The notes: a model not told the origin generated them from the sequence alone. A stretch of 64,000 nt of DNA from JANNBN01 sp031385545 (GCA_031385545.1 JANNBN010000121.1:1-64000); one strand, 5' to 3'; shown: positions 51,597-59,914, counted from the stretch's first letter. Translations and numbers: made by a program.

Positions 51597-53705
51597 ATGT
51601 TCGAAAGCTCCCGCACCGAAACCGGTCACGCGGTCGTGAACGAGGACCGAAGGAGGCAACCAGGTCAGCACACCGACCACCAGATGCGCTCGGGTCCCGA
51701 CAAACAATCGGGTCCCGACAAACATCAAGGACATGACAAGCAAACTGGACATGACAAGCATCAAGGACATGATCCGGCTGCGTTTCGGCGGCGATTCTGG
51801 CTCTCGCTGGCGCTCACCTTGCCGGTGGTCGTGTCAAGCAGCATGGTCATGGAGTGGTTCGGTTACAACCTCAACGGAGTTGCGTGGGTTGGTCCGACGT
51901 TTGGCACGGTCGTGTTCGTGTGGGGTGGTCAACCGTTTCTGGTCGGTGCTGTCCGCGAGTTGAAGAGCCGCGCTCCCGGGATGATGCTGCTCATCGCGCT
52001 GGCCATCACGGTTGCGTGGACAGCTTCGATGGCGAGCAGCTTCGGTTGGTTCGATCTCGATTTCTGGTGGGAACTGGCCGCGCTGGTGACAATCATGTTG
52101 CTCGGTCACTGGCTCGAAATGTCTGCGATCGGACAGGCACGCGGCGCACTCGATGCCCTTGCGAAACTACTCCCGGACGAAGCCGAGCGAATTGGAGACG
52201 ACGGATCCGCCACCACCGTCGCGGCGACGGACTTGGTTGTCGGCGACCGACTCCTGGTTCGGCCCGGAGCGCGGCTCCCAGCTGACGGGACAATCATCGA
52301 CGGTTCTGCGGAGCTCGACGAATCGATGATCACCGGTGAATCGAGACCGGTGCTGCGGACGGTAGGCGAGCGCGTTGTTGCTGGAACCATTTCGACTGAC
52401 GCGGCCATCCGGATCGAAGTTACCGCCGTCGGTGATGCCACGGCACTTGCTGGCATTGGCCGACTTGTCGCTTCGGCACAGGAGACGAAATCAAAGGCTC
52501 AAGCCCTCGCAGACCGGTTTGCCGGGCTGCTCTTCTACGTCGCGCTCGCCTCGGCTGCTCTCACCTTCACGGTATGGGCGCTTCTCGGACAAATGGACCG
52601 GGCGGTCACAAACACCGTCACTGTTCTCGTGATTGCCTGTCCGCACGCATTGGGCCTCGCCATTCCGTTGGTGGTGGCGATATCCACATCGATGTCGGCG
52701 CGAGCTGGCATCCTGGTCAAGGATCGCATGGCACTCGAACGGATGCGGACCATCGACGCTGTGCTCTTCGACAAGACCGGCACGCTCACCAAAGGCGAAC
52801 ACGTCGTGACGGACTTCCGTTCCGTCACTGCCGGGGGCGATGAAGACCTCCTGCGGATCGCTGCCGCCATCGAATCCGACAGTGAACACCCCCTCGCACG
52901 TGCAATCGTCCGGGCCGGAAACGGAATCGGACGCGTGCCGACGGCAACGGACTTCACGTCGAGCACTGGGCGTGGCGTCGAGGCGACCGTAGAGGGGCGT
53001 GTGTTTTCGATCGGCGGACCTGCGCTGCTTCGTGAACGGAACGTGACCACACCACCATCAATCGCTTCCGACATCGCCGGGTGGAGCGCAAGAGGCGCTG
53101 CGGTACTGACCGTCTTGGCTGGTGACCAAGTCCTCGGCGCGCTTGCGTTAGAGGACGATATCCGACCCGAAGCTGCCGAAGCAGTGCGCGAACTCAACAA
53201 GCTCGACATCCGCACCATCATGATCACCGGTGATGCCAAGTCCGTGGCGACATCGGTCGGCGAACACCTCGGCATAACGGAGGTGTTCGCCGAAGTGCTC
53301 CCGGAAGACAAATCGAAAACCGTCGCACAACTGCAACAACGTGGTCTCGCAGTTGCGATGGTTGGAGATGGGGTCAATGATGCACCTGCGCTGGCTCAAG
53401 CTGATGTCGGCCTCGCGATCGGTTCGGGCGCTGATGTCGCCATCGAGTCCGCAGGCGTGATCCTGGCCCGCAACGACCCGCGCGCAGTTCTCTCGCTGAT
53501 TCGCCTGTCACGGGCCACGTACCGAAAGATGGTACAAAACCTTGGATGGGCAGCCAGCTACAACATCGTCACGCTGCCCCTCGCTGCCGGAGCGTTCTCG
53601 TGGGCCGGGCTTGACATTCCACCAGCAGCGGGGGCGGTACTCATGAGTTTCTCGACCATCGTCGTCGCGCTCAACGCACAACTTCTACGCCGAACGCTGC
53701 TCTGA
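51597..53705 (+). CDS. Copper-type P1B ATPase (CopB-like, CPH motif) with His/Lys-rich N-terminus
   Basis: The 702-residue heavy-metal P-type ATPase has CPH (VIACPHALGLAIPLV, about residue 347) in place of CPC, marking the CopB (P1B-3) branch, DKTGTLT with phospho-Asp about residue 392, TGES, the HP motif in SEHPLARAI and GDGVNDAPALAQ. The N-terminus is a tandem of HDK/HQG repeats (HDKQTGHDKHQGHD) that may bind metal; no GMTCxxC domain is present. The start at 51597 has GGAGGT ten bases upstream. It probably exports Cu or Ag. Confidence 0.9.
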   Translation: MFESSRTETGHAVVNEDRRRQPGQHTDHQMRSGPDKQSGPDKHQGHDKQTGHDKHQGHDPAAFRRRFWLSLALTLPVVVSSSMVMEWFGYNLNGVAWVGPTFGTVVFVWGGQPFLVGAVRELKSRAPGMMLLIALAITVAWTASMASSFGWFDLDFWWELAALVTIMLLGHWLEMSAIGQARGALDALAKLLPDEAERIGDDGSATTVAATDLVVGDRLLVRPGARLPADGTIIDGSAELDESMITGESRPVLRTVGERVVAGTISTDAAIRIEVTAVGDATALAGIGRLVASAQETKSKAQALADRFAGLLFYVALASAALTFTVWALLGQMDRAVTNTVTVLVIACPHALGLAIPLVVAISTSMSARAGILVKDRMALERMRTIDAVLFDKTGTLTKGEHVVTDFRSVTAGGDEDLLRIAAAIESDSEHPLARAIVRAGNGIGRVPTATDFTSSTGRGVEATVEGRVFSIGGPALLRERNVTTPPSIASDIAGWSARGAAVLTVLAGDQVLGALALEDDIRPEAAEAVRELNKLDIRTIMITGDAKSVATSVGEHLGITEVFAEVLPEDKSKTVAQLQQRGLAVAMVGDGVNDAPALAQADVGLAIGSGADVAIESAGVILARNDPRAVLSLIRLSRATYRKMVQNLGWAASYNIVTLPLAAGAFSWAGLDIPPAAGAVLMSFSTIVVALNAQLLRRTLL

Positions 53706-53730
53706 ACCAGTCGAGTCTGAACCAGTCGAG
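53701..53730. repeat. Exact 15-bp tandem duplication at the CopB-like stop
   Basis: TCTGAACCAGTCGAG occurs twice head to tail (53701-53715, 53716-53730); the first copy contains the ATPase stop codon. It probably arose by slippage or unequal repair. Confidence 0.85.
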
Positions 53731-53776
53731 CACGGTGAGGGACAACCACCTTTCGGGAGGTCATCCAGGTCAGCGC

Positions 53777-53965
53777 CTACTTTTTTTCATCACGGTGGGT
53801 GACAGAGTCGATGACGTCCTTCGTTTTCGAGACCAGTCCGTCGAGGGCGTCTTTCAGCTTGCCTGCGGCACGATCGGTTTGGCCGTCGTGTTCGAGGGCC
53901 TTGTCTCCGGTCAACACGCCTGCGGCCTCTTTGGCCCGGCCTTTCAACTCATCTTTTGTTCCCAT
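53777..53965 (-). CDS. CsbD family stress protein
   Basis: The 62-residue protein is a complete CsbD-like protein (GTKDELKGRAKEAAGVLTGDKALEHDGQTDRAAGKLKDAL), highly charged and helical. CsbD-like proteins are general stress proteins of unclear mechanism. Its region upstream contains a 7-bp hairpin that may be a terminator for the glyoxalase-fold gene. The start at 53965 has AGGATC nearby. Confidence 0.88.
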   Translation of the reverse strand: MGTKDELKGRAKEAAGVLTGDKALEHDGQTDRAAGKLKDALDGLVSKTKDVIDSVTHRDEKK

Positions 53966-54001
53966 GATGATCCTCTCGAGTGGTCGACGCGCGTTGCGCC
54001 G

Positions 54002-54020
54002 CGGAGCTACCGAAGCTCCG
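54002..54020 (-). terminator. Hairpin between the glyoxalase-fold and CsbD genes
   Basis: CGGAGCT / AGCTCCG form a 7-bp stem with an ACCGA loop. It lies after the VOC stop on the minus strand and before csbD. No T-run follows, so termination is possible but not proven. Confidence 0.4.
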
Positions 54021-54075
54021 AAGTCCTCGATACCCCGTGACGCGTGGACCGAAACGTCAAGATGTTGACCTGACC

Positions 54076-54843
54076 TCAGCCCCGGGGGTTGGGTTGAAGG
54101 ATGTTGAACGGGGCGCCGTTACTGTCAGCGAGGACCGCGAAGCGACCCGGTTCTATGTCGGTGGCCGGGACATGGACTTGCCCGCCCAACGCCAGGGTCT
54201 TTTCCACCGCCGCGTCGGCGTTGTCGACGGCAAAATAGACGCCCCAGAAGTTTGGCATTCCGGCTGCAACCAGCATCTCGGGCTTGGGCATCATTCCTGC
54301 GACCGACTCCCCCCCAACGCCGAACTCTGTGTATTCAGGAGCGCCGCCGATGGACCATCCGAACACGTCGGCGTAGAACTGCTTCGATCGTTCGATGTTG
54401 GCTGCGTCGGTAGTGAGTTCGATCCAACACATCGCTCCGGGGTCACCGAATATCTGCGCGCCGGTATGCACCGCTGGCTGCCACACCCCGAACACAGCCC
54501 CGAACGGATCGACGAAGACGCCCATGCGCCCAAGGTCGCCGACATCCATGACTGGGAACATCGCGGACCCACCGGCTTCTTCAACTTTTGCCAGCGTGGC
54601 ATCGGCATCGGCAACCGCAACGTAGGTGCTCCACACCACCGGTTGGTCGGGGCCCATCTGTGACATCATCCCGGCGACGGTCGAGCCGTGCAGTGTGCAA
54701 CTGCGATAGCCGCCGAACTCGGGACTGCCTTCTGGCGCTTCCCAGCCGAACAGGCCACCGTAGAACTGCGCGGCCTTTTCAATGTCGGGGCAGGTGACGT
54801 CGGCCCAGCAGGGCCTTCCAGGTTCGTAGGACTGAACGAGCAT
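54076..54843 (-). CDS. Tandem VOC (glyoxalase-fold) protein
   Basis: The 255-residue protein has two VOC modules: PCWADVTCPDIEKAAQFYGGLFGWEA...VFVDPFGAVFGVWQ and MCWIELTTDAANIERSKQFYADVFGWSI...AVLADSNGAPFNILQ. Each has the family's strand pattern. Tandem VOC proteins of this type are typical of actinobacteria; most are of unknown substrate. The start at 54843 has AAGGAG upstream. It is divergent from the diguanylate cyclase gene. Confidence 0.85.
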   Translation of the reverse strand: MLVQSYEPGRPCWADVTCPDIEKAAQFYGGLFGWEAPEGSPEFGGYRSCTLHGSTVAGMMSQMGPDQPVVWSTYVAVADADATLAKVEEAGGSAMFPVMDVGDLGRMGVFVDPFGAVFGVWQPAVHTGAQIFGDPGAMCWIELTTDAANIERSKQFYADVFGWSIGGAPEYTEFGVGGESVAGMMPKPEMLVAAGMPNFWGVYFAVDNADAAVEKTLALGGQVHVPATDIEPGRFAVLADSNGAPFNILQPNPRG

Positions 54844-55022
54844 GTTGAACTCCTTGAGATCGGTGGAACCTGATGTTCTCACCCTCGAACGTCCTCGTGC
54901 ATCGGATCGTTTCGAAGATCGAACCGGCGTTCAGTTTTGATGGTTCCTGCAGAGCCTTTCGACCCAGAGGCGAACTGAATCGGTCGTTCAAGGTTCGACA
55001 CCGAAATTCCGATATCGGTGCC

Positions 55023-57572
55023 ATGGGCCAGCCTGCGACGCGTGCACGAAGGGTGCAGATTTCGCCTTCTTTGCTCACTTGGGCCCTGACGACTGCGCTG
55101 ATCGGTGCCGCGCTCGGCCTTCACGCCGTGATCCAATCTCGGGCGGCGAATGGCGGGCTGTTGGACAACGCCGTCGGAGCGGTTGTGCTGGTCGCGTTGT
55201 TCGCAATGAGCGAAGTACTCGTGATCCACGTCCGTCTTGGACAGTCCGCTCATTCGGTGTCTGTGGTCGAGGGCATCGTCGTCATTGCGCTGCTCCATTC
55301 CTCTCCCACCATCACGATGTTCGCGGTCTCGCTGGGTACAGCCGGGACACTGATCGGGTTTCGCAGGCAATCCATTCTGAAGGCATCGTTCAACACAGCC
55401 AGCTACGCGTTGGGATCACAGTTGGCGTGGGCGGCGTTTCTCTGGTTACCGACGTCCACTGCGACACATCCCAGTACGTGGGGTGCTGCGCTCGTTGCCG
55501 CCGCGGTGTTCGCGTGCACCGCAGCCTTCCTCGTCTGGGTCGTGATCTGCGTTCACGACCAGAACTTCCGGTTCAAGTCCCTCGCCGATGGGCTGCAGTT
55601 CGCGCTGGGGACCTCGGCGCTCACCACTGCGTGCGGTGTCGTTGCAGCGATCCTGGCGAAGACAGCTCCGCTTGCCTCGCCGTTGATGATCCTTCCGATC
55701 CTCGGCGCATACATGTCGAACGTTCTGTATGCACGCGAACGGAGACGGGCTGAGGAGCTCAATTTCTTGCAACGATCATCGGAGTCGGTTCTCAGCGAAG
55801 AGGTCCAGTCCAGCGCCGTGCGGGCAATGATCGATCAGGCCGTACGCGAACTGAGGATTCAATACATCGAGGTCGAGTTCGAAGATGATGGCAGCCTGAA
55901 ACGATTCGCTGCGTCGTCTGACGGCACGAACGCCAACGCCGAGAACGACTCCCTCGAAGGTGGTCTCGTCGCGGCCATGCCTTCAGCGCCGACCTTGCGC
56001 AAACGAGGTGATGTCGGTGCGGACCAGATCGGCGATGCCATCCGCGCCAGGTCCCTCGCCTCGGCAGTTGTCGCCCCGATCCATGTCGGTGAGACACCGA
56101 TCGGCGCAATCATGCTCGGAGACCGGGCGGCGAGCGTTTTCACGCTTGGCCCCGAAGACGTGCGCGTCGCCGAGACACTCGCAAGTCACATTGCAATGGT
56201 TGTCGAGAACAGCAAGCTGAAGCGTTCGGTGGGTGACCTTCGAGACCTTGAACGCCAGCTTGTGTCCGAGCTTCAGCACGATGCACTCACCGGGCTCCTC
56301 AATCGCTCGGCGTTCATACGACAGACCCGTGACATGCTCGGCGGCCATACCGAGCCGAGCGTTGCGGTGATGTTCATCGACCTCGACGACTTCAAGCGCG
56401 TCAACGACAGCAGCGGACACGCAGCAGGAGACGCGCTGCTACGAGAAGTCGCAGACCGCCTCCGAGCAGCAATCCGTCCTGGTGATATCGCAGCGAGGCT
56501 GGGCGGCGACGAGTTCGCCGTGCTGCTGACGAGGACCACCCACGTCCAGGACGCACAGTCCACTGCCACGCGGGTCTCTGCTGCCCTCTCTCGACCGTTC
56601 GCCTACAACGGGACACATCACCCGGCGGGCGCAAGCATCGGGGTTGCTCTCCCGCTGAAGGGAGACGATTACGTCACGCTCGCCGAACGGGCCGACACCG
56701 CGATGTATCGGGCGAAGGCTGCTGGCAAGGGAACGATCGAGACAATCGATCCACGGACCGACGAAGCCGACCAGCGAGCCAAACAGTTGGTCAACGACCT
56801 TCGGCGAAGCCTTGAACGCCAAGAACTACAGGTCGACTTTCAGCCGGTCGTGTCGCTTCGCACTCAGGAAATACTGTCCTTCGAGGCGCTCGTCAGGTGG
56901 CAGCATCCGACGCTTGGTCTTCTGCAGCCCGAAGCGTTCCTCAAGGTGGGCCATGATCAGTCGTCGCTCAGCGCGCTGGACGATTTCGTGCTCGACCAAG
57001 CCCTTCTGGCACTGAGCAAGATCGACTCCGGTTCTCCCGGGTGCGCGATCTCGGTGAACCTCAGAGCCGCTCAACTCAGCGACAACCGCATGTTGGCATC
57101 GCTTGAACATCGCTCGCACGCTGACCGATCCGCAATCCAGTTCGAAGTTGCCGTTCAGGACCTCGAGCGATCGACCGAAGCGACAACGCGGTGTCTTGCT
57201 GCGCTGCGGTCCGCCGGCTTCGGCATCGTCATCGATGACCTCACGATCGACTCCGTGGGATTTCGCAACCTTGAGATGATTCGCCCGACACAGGTGAAGC
57301 TGGCGCGCTCGGTCACCCAGCGCCTTGACCAACCGGCAACGATGACGATTGTCCGTTCGATCGTCTCGGTTGGTCATGACCTTGGGTTCACCGTCGCGCT
57401 CAAAGGTGTCGAGACCGCAGCGGAAGACGAGGCAGCCAAAGCAGCGGGGTGTTCCGCTGGGCAGGGCTTCCTGTACTCGAGACCGTTCCGCCTTGATCAG
57501 CTCGATTCGGTGGGAGCGTTCGCATCCGAGACGCGCGCTTCGTCAGTGTCGGCCGCCGTCATTTCGCCATAG
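55023..57572 (+). CDS. Membrane GAF-GGDEF protein with a degenerate EAL domain
   Basis: The 849-residue protein has a seven-helix membrane N-terminus (residues about 15-230), a GAF-like region (about 260-410), a GGDEF domain with an intact GGDEF motif (about residue 494; RLGGDEFAVLLT) and an EAL domain starting at FEALVRW (about 620). The EAL domain looks inactive: the DDFGTGYSS motif is DDLTIDSVG, and the EGVET motif is KGVET. It may synthesise c-di-GMP and sense it through the EAL-like domain. ATG 55023 was chosen over a longer frame because the extra 50 residues are poor and lie in the divergent promoter. Confidence 0.85.
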   Translation: MGQPATRARRVQISPSLLTWALTTALIGAALGLHAVIQSRAANGGLLDNAVGAVVLVALFAMSEVLVIHVRLGQSAHSVSVVEGIVVIALLHSSPTITMFAVSLGTAGTLIGFRRQSILKASFNTASYALGSQLAWAAFLWLPTSTATHPSTWGAALVAAAVFACTAAFLVWVVICVHDQNFRFKSLADGLQFALGTSALTTACGVVAAILAKTAPLASPLMILPILGAYMSNVLYARERRRAEELNFLQRSSESVLSEEVQSSAVRAMIDQAVRELRIQYIEVEFEDDGSLKRFAASSDGTNANAENDSLEGGLVAAMPSAPTLRKRGDVGADQIGDAIRARSLASAVVAPIHVGETPIGAIMLGDRAASVFTLGPEDVRVAETLASHIAMVVENSKLKRSVGDLRDLERQLVSELQHDALTGLLNRSAFIRQTRDMLGGHTEPSVAVMFIDLDDFKRVNDSSGHAAGDALLREVADRLRAAIRPGDIAARLGGDEFAVLLTRTTHVQDAQSTATRVSAALSRPFAYNGTHHPAGASIGVALPLKGDDYVTLAERADTAMYRAKAAGKGTIETIDPRTDEADQRAKQLVNDLRRSLERQELQVDFQPVVSLRTQEILSFEALVRWQHPTLGLLQPEAFLKVGHDQSSLSALDDFVLDQALLALSKIDSGSPGCAISVNLRAAQLSDNRMLASLEHRSHADRSAIQFEVAVQDLERSTEATTRCLAALRSAGFGIVIDDLTIDSVGFRNLEMIRPTQVKLARSVTQRLDQPATMTIVRSIVSVGHDLGFTVALKGVETAAEDEAAKAAGCSAGQGFLYSRPFRLDQLDSVGAFASETRASSVSAAVISP

Positions 57573-57604
57573 CGCTCCACACTGCGGCTGACCGGAGTAG
57601 CCAA

Positions 57605-58171
57605 TCAATCGTTGAACGGGACCGTGGTGCACAACACCCTCGCACCGGCAGCACCTGTGGTGGAATTGGTCGGCAGTGCATGGACCACCACAGAGCCTGC
57701 CTGGCCCTTGCGAAGCCGCCAGTCGATCAACGCGATGGCGATACCTCGCCCGCGACTGTCAATGCTCAGATCAAGCCACACCTCTTTCGCGCCGAGCGCA
57801 ATCGCCGGGTCCTTGGCATCTGGATTCTGATGATGCCCACCCGATGCCAGCGGATCAGCGCCGCATGGGGACGCATGAGCGTGCGCTCCGAGGATACGAC
57901 CTCGTGCCAACTCGGGCATGTAGTTCACGTCGAGCACGACGATCGTCAACGCGGAGTACGGAACAGGTATCGAGTTCACGATGACCGTTGCACCGGCGAA
58001 GGCGGCGTCGTGGACCACGGTCGGTCCCTTCGCAGAAGCCGAGGGCGGCGACTGCGAGGCGTGCTGCGCCAGCGCGCCTGACGGCAGGGCGAGCTGTGAG
58101 CCGACGAGCGCAACAATCATTGCGAGTACCCGCATGGGAGATCTCGGTGCAGACCGACTGTTCGTTGTCAT
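57605..58171 (-). CDS. Secreted Cu/Zn-SOD-fold protein lacking Zn ligands (Cu-only SOD-like)
   Basis: The 188-residue protein has a signal peptide (VLAMIVALVGSQLALPSGALA), then SodC motifs: GAHAHASPC (two Cu His and the disulfide Cys), GGHHQNP (the bridging His), VVVHALP (last Cu His) and GARVLCTT (Arg and second Cys). The region that normally supplies the two extra His and Asp of the Zn site reads NPDAKDPAIALGAKEVWLD and has no His. Copper-only SODs lack the same site, so this is probably a Cu-SOD. It may instead be an inactive structural relative. Confidence 0.75.
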   Translation of the reverse strand: MTTNSRSAPRSPMRVLAMIVALVGSQLALPSGALAQHASQSPPSASAKGPTVVHDAAFAGATVIVNSIPVPYSALTIVVLDVNYMPELARGRILGAHAHASPCGADPLASGGHHQNPDAKDPAIALGAKEVWLDLSIDSRGRGIAIALIDWRLRKGQAGSVVVHALPTNSTTGAAGARVLCTTVPFND

Positions 58172-58188
58172 GGTGATTTCCGTCCCTT

Positions 58189-58225
58189 CGTTTCGGTCGC
58201 GTTGTTGCAACCTGCGTCCGAAACG
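58189..58225. promoter_or_regulatory. Nested inverted repeat upstream of the SOD-like gene
   Basis: CGTTTCGG (58189-58196) and CCGAAACG (58218-58225) are perfect 8-bp arms, with the palindrome GTTGCAAC (58204-58211) near the centre. The site begins 18 bases upstream of the SOD-like start and is about 180 bp from the divergent methyltransferase. It is a candidate operator or 5' UTR element. Confidence 0.45.
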
Positions 58226-58400
58226 ACCACGACGAGCGGGCCTTCACGACACGGACGTGGGTCAGTCATACACCTTTCGACCTCATCGGGGAAGGGGTTT
58301 CGCAGCGATTCTGAGACGTCCCGAAACTGATCCAGCAGATGAGGCGCAACGAAGTCATACTGGGATCAATTCCTCGATGCTGCGCCAAAGGGCCATCGCA

Positions 58401-59180
58401 ATGACTGCTGAACTGCTTGTCGACACGGAGCTACTGCGGAACCAGGTTCGCGAGAAATATCGCGAGGTAGCAGTCGAACCGCACCGTGCGTTTCACTTTC
58501 ACACGGGACGTCCCCTCGCAGTTCGGCTCGGCTACGAACCCGATGGGGTCGACGCGCTTCCAGATCGTGCCGTGGAATCCTTCGCCGGCGTCGGTAACCC
58601 GTTCTCGCTTCGCGCCCTTCAACCGGGCGAGCGAGTGGTTGATGTGGGATCGGGGGCAGGATTCGATTCGTTCATCGCCGCCGGCCACGTCGGTCCGACA
58701 GGTGAAGTGATCGGCATCGACATGACTCCCGAGATGCTCGCCAAGTCCCGGGGTACGACGGAGATGCTCGGCCTGGACCATGTGACGTTCCGAGAGGGCT
58801 TTGCTGAGGCCATCCCCGTCGAAGACAGATGGGCAGACGTTGTGATCTCGAACGGTGTCATCAACCTGTGTGCCGACAAGCGCGCGGTATTCGACGAAAT
58901 CCTCCGGGTTCTGAAACCAGGAGGGTGGCTCCAGTTCGCAGACATCGCAAACGGCCGTCCGGTGCCACCCGACGCGCGAGCCGACATTGATCTGTGGACC
59001 GGTTGAATTGCTGGCGGGCTGCCCCGTGCGGGCTGGCAGAAGATGATGCAAGAGGCAGGATTCATCGACATCACGATCGGTGACCCAGTCGATACGTTCG
59101 CCGAAGCTGGCGGTGCGGAGAAAGCCGCGCAGTTCGACGTGCACGGCTACTCGTTCCTCGCCCGCCGACCCTCCCCCTGA
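58401..59180 (+). CDS. ArsM/UbiE-like SAM methyltransferase, candidate selenoprotein with in-frame TGA
   Basis: A 259-residue frame results when the TGA at 59004-59006 is read as selenocysteine (residue 202). Before it: FHFHTGRPLAVRLGY, VVDVGSGAGFDSFIAAGHVG (SAM motif I), IGIDMTPEM, EAIPVEDRWADVVISNGVINL and RVLKPGGWLQFADI. The junction is DLWTG-U-IAGGLPRAGWQKMMQEAGF; in arsenite methyltransferase-like homologues the residue here is a conserved Cys (my recollection). After it: ITIGDPVDTF, YSFLARRP. The start has AAAGGG upstream. A hairpin lies 11-14 nt after the TGA. It forms an operon with the DsrE-like gene, 42 bases apart. It may methylate As, Se or another soft element. Confidence 0.82.
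59021..59033 (+). promoter_or_regulatory. Putative SECIS element of the methyltransferase gene
   Basis: Stem GCCC (59021-59024) / GGGC (59030-59033) closes loop CGTGC (59025-59029). The loop starts 18 nt after the TGA, in the window expected for bacterial SECIS hairpins, with G at loop position 2. The wider sequence allows extra pairing, so the full fold is uncertain. Confidence 0.65.
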
Positions 59181-59222
59181 AGGACACGACCTTCTTCTAA
59201 CGAAGCAAAGAAAGGAAAGCCA

Positions 59223-59585
59223 ATGAGAATCCTCTATATCCTGAGCACCGGAGCGGCTGATCCGACGAAAGCGTCGCTGCCGGTACACCTCGCCGTCAAC
59301 GGGTCAGTCGCAATCGGTGATCAGCCCGAGATCCTGATAGCAGGTGATGGTGCCGAGTTCCTCGTCGGCGACACAATCGCAGATGCGAAGGGGTTGGGAG
59401 TTCCACCTCTGAGCGAGCTGTTCGGCTTCGTTCGAGAACATCGAATCCCGGTCCACGTTTGACGAGGTTGCGCGACGGCCCGTGGGGTCGTCAACGAAGA
59501 TCTCGAAAAGGTCAACGGCACCTGGATCACTCCTCCTGAAGTAGCAACACTCATTGGTCAGGTGGACAGAGTCATCAGCCTCTGA
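59223..59585 (+). CDS. DsrE-like protein, candidate selenoprotein with in-frame TGA
   Basis: A 120-residue frame results when the TGA at 59460-59462 is read as Sec (residue 80). N-half: MRILYILSTGAADPTKASLPVHLAVNGSVAIGDQPEILIAGDGA. Junction: REHRIPVHV-U-RGCATARGVVNEDL, where DsrE-like proteins usually have CxxC before ARG. C-half: NGTWITPPEVATLIGQV. It starts with an AAAGGAAAG ribosome site. A hairpin of the same geometry as in the methyltransferase follows the TGA. DsrE-like proteins carry sulfur or act in thiol redox; a UxxC would be a strong redox couple. Confidence 0.85.
59474..59492 (+). promoter_or_regulatory. Putative SECIS element of the DsrE-like gene
   Basis: Stem GACGGCC (59474-59480) / GGTCGTC (59486-59492), with one G-T pair, closes loop CGTGG (59481-59485), which may itself be closed by a C-G pair to leave GTG. 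The loop starts 18 nt after the TGA, exactly as in the upstream gene. This is the strongest of the three hairpins. Confidence 0.8.
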
Positions 59586-59621
59586 CCGGGTTCCATAGGG
59601 ATTGATGTCGGTCGTCCACTG

Positions 59622-59914
59622 TCACCGATTCACGCGCGTGAACTGGGTGATCGACGCGTCCCCGGGCAGGCTCAGCGTGAAGGTCGCACCGCTGCCGGAG
59701 CCACGCGACTCGGCCGTCAGCGTTCCATGCTGTAGCGCAGCAAGGGTCTGTGCGATGGAGAGCCCGATGCCACTCCCACCAGGCGGACGGCCGACATTGT
59801 CGACGCGGTAGAACCGTTCGAAGACGTGGTCGAGATCGCTGCGGTCAATGCCAATACCCGTATCGGTGACGGTCAGCACGCCACCACCGCTGGATCGCCC
59901 GGGAGCACCCGGTG
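59622..59914 (-). pseudogene. Remnant of a histidine kinase (catalytic domain tail only)
   Basis: Only about 95 residues remain: VLTVTDTGIGIDRSDLDHVFERFYRVDNVGRPPGGSGIGLSIAQTLAALQHGTLTAES, the G1-F-G2 part of a HATPase domain with its C-terminus. The H-box, dimerisation helices, N-box, membrane and sensor parts are absent. The upstream neighbour is the regulator, itself missing its end, so a single deletion joined the two genes. Confidence 0.82.

Noticed and set aside
53701..53730. Tandem repeats as a CRISPR array or attachment site
   Set aside because: Only two copies without spacers, and no integrase or cas gene is nearby.
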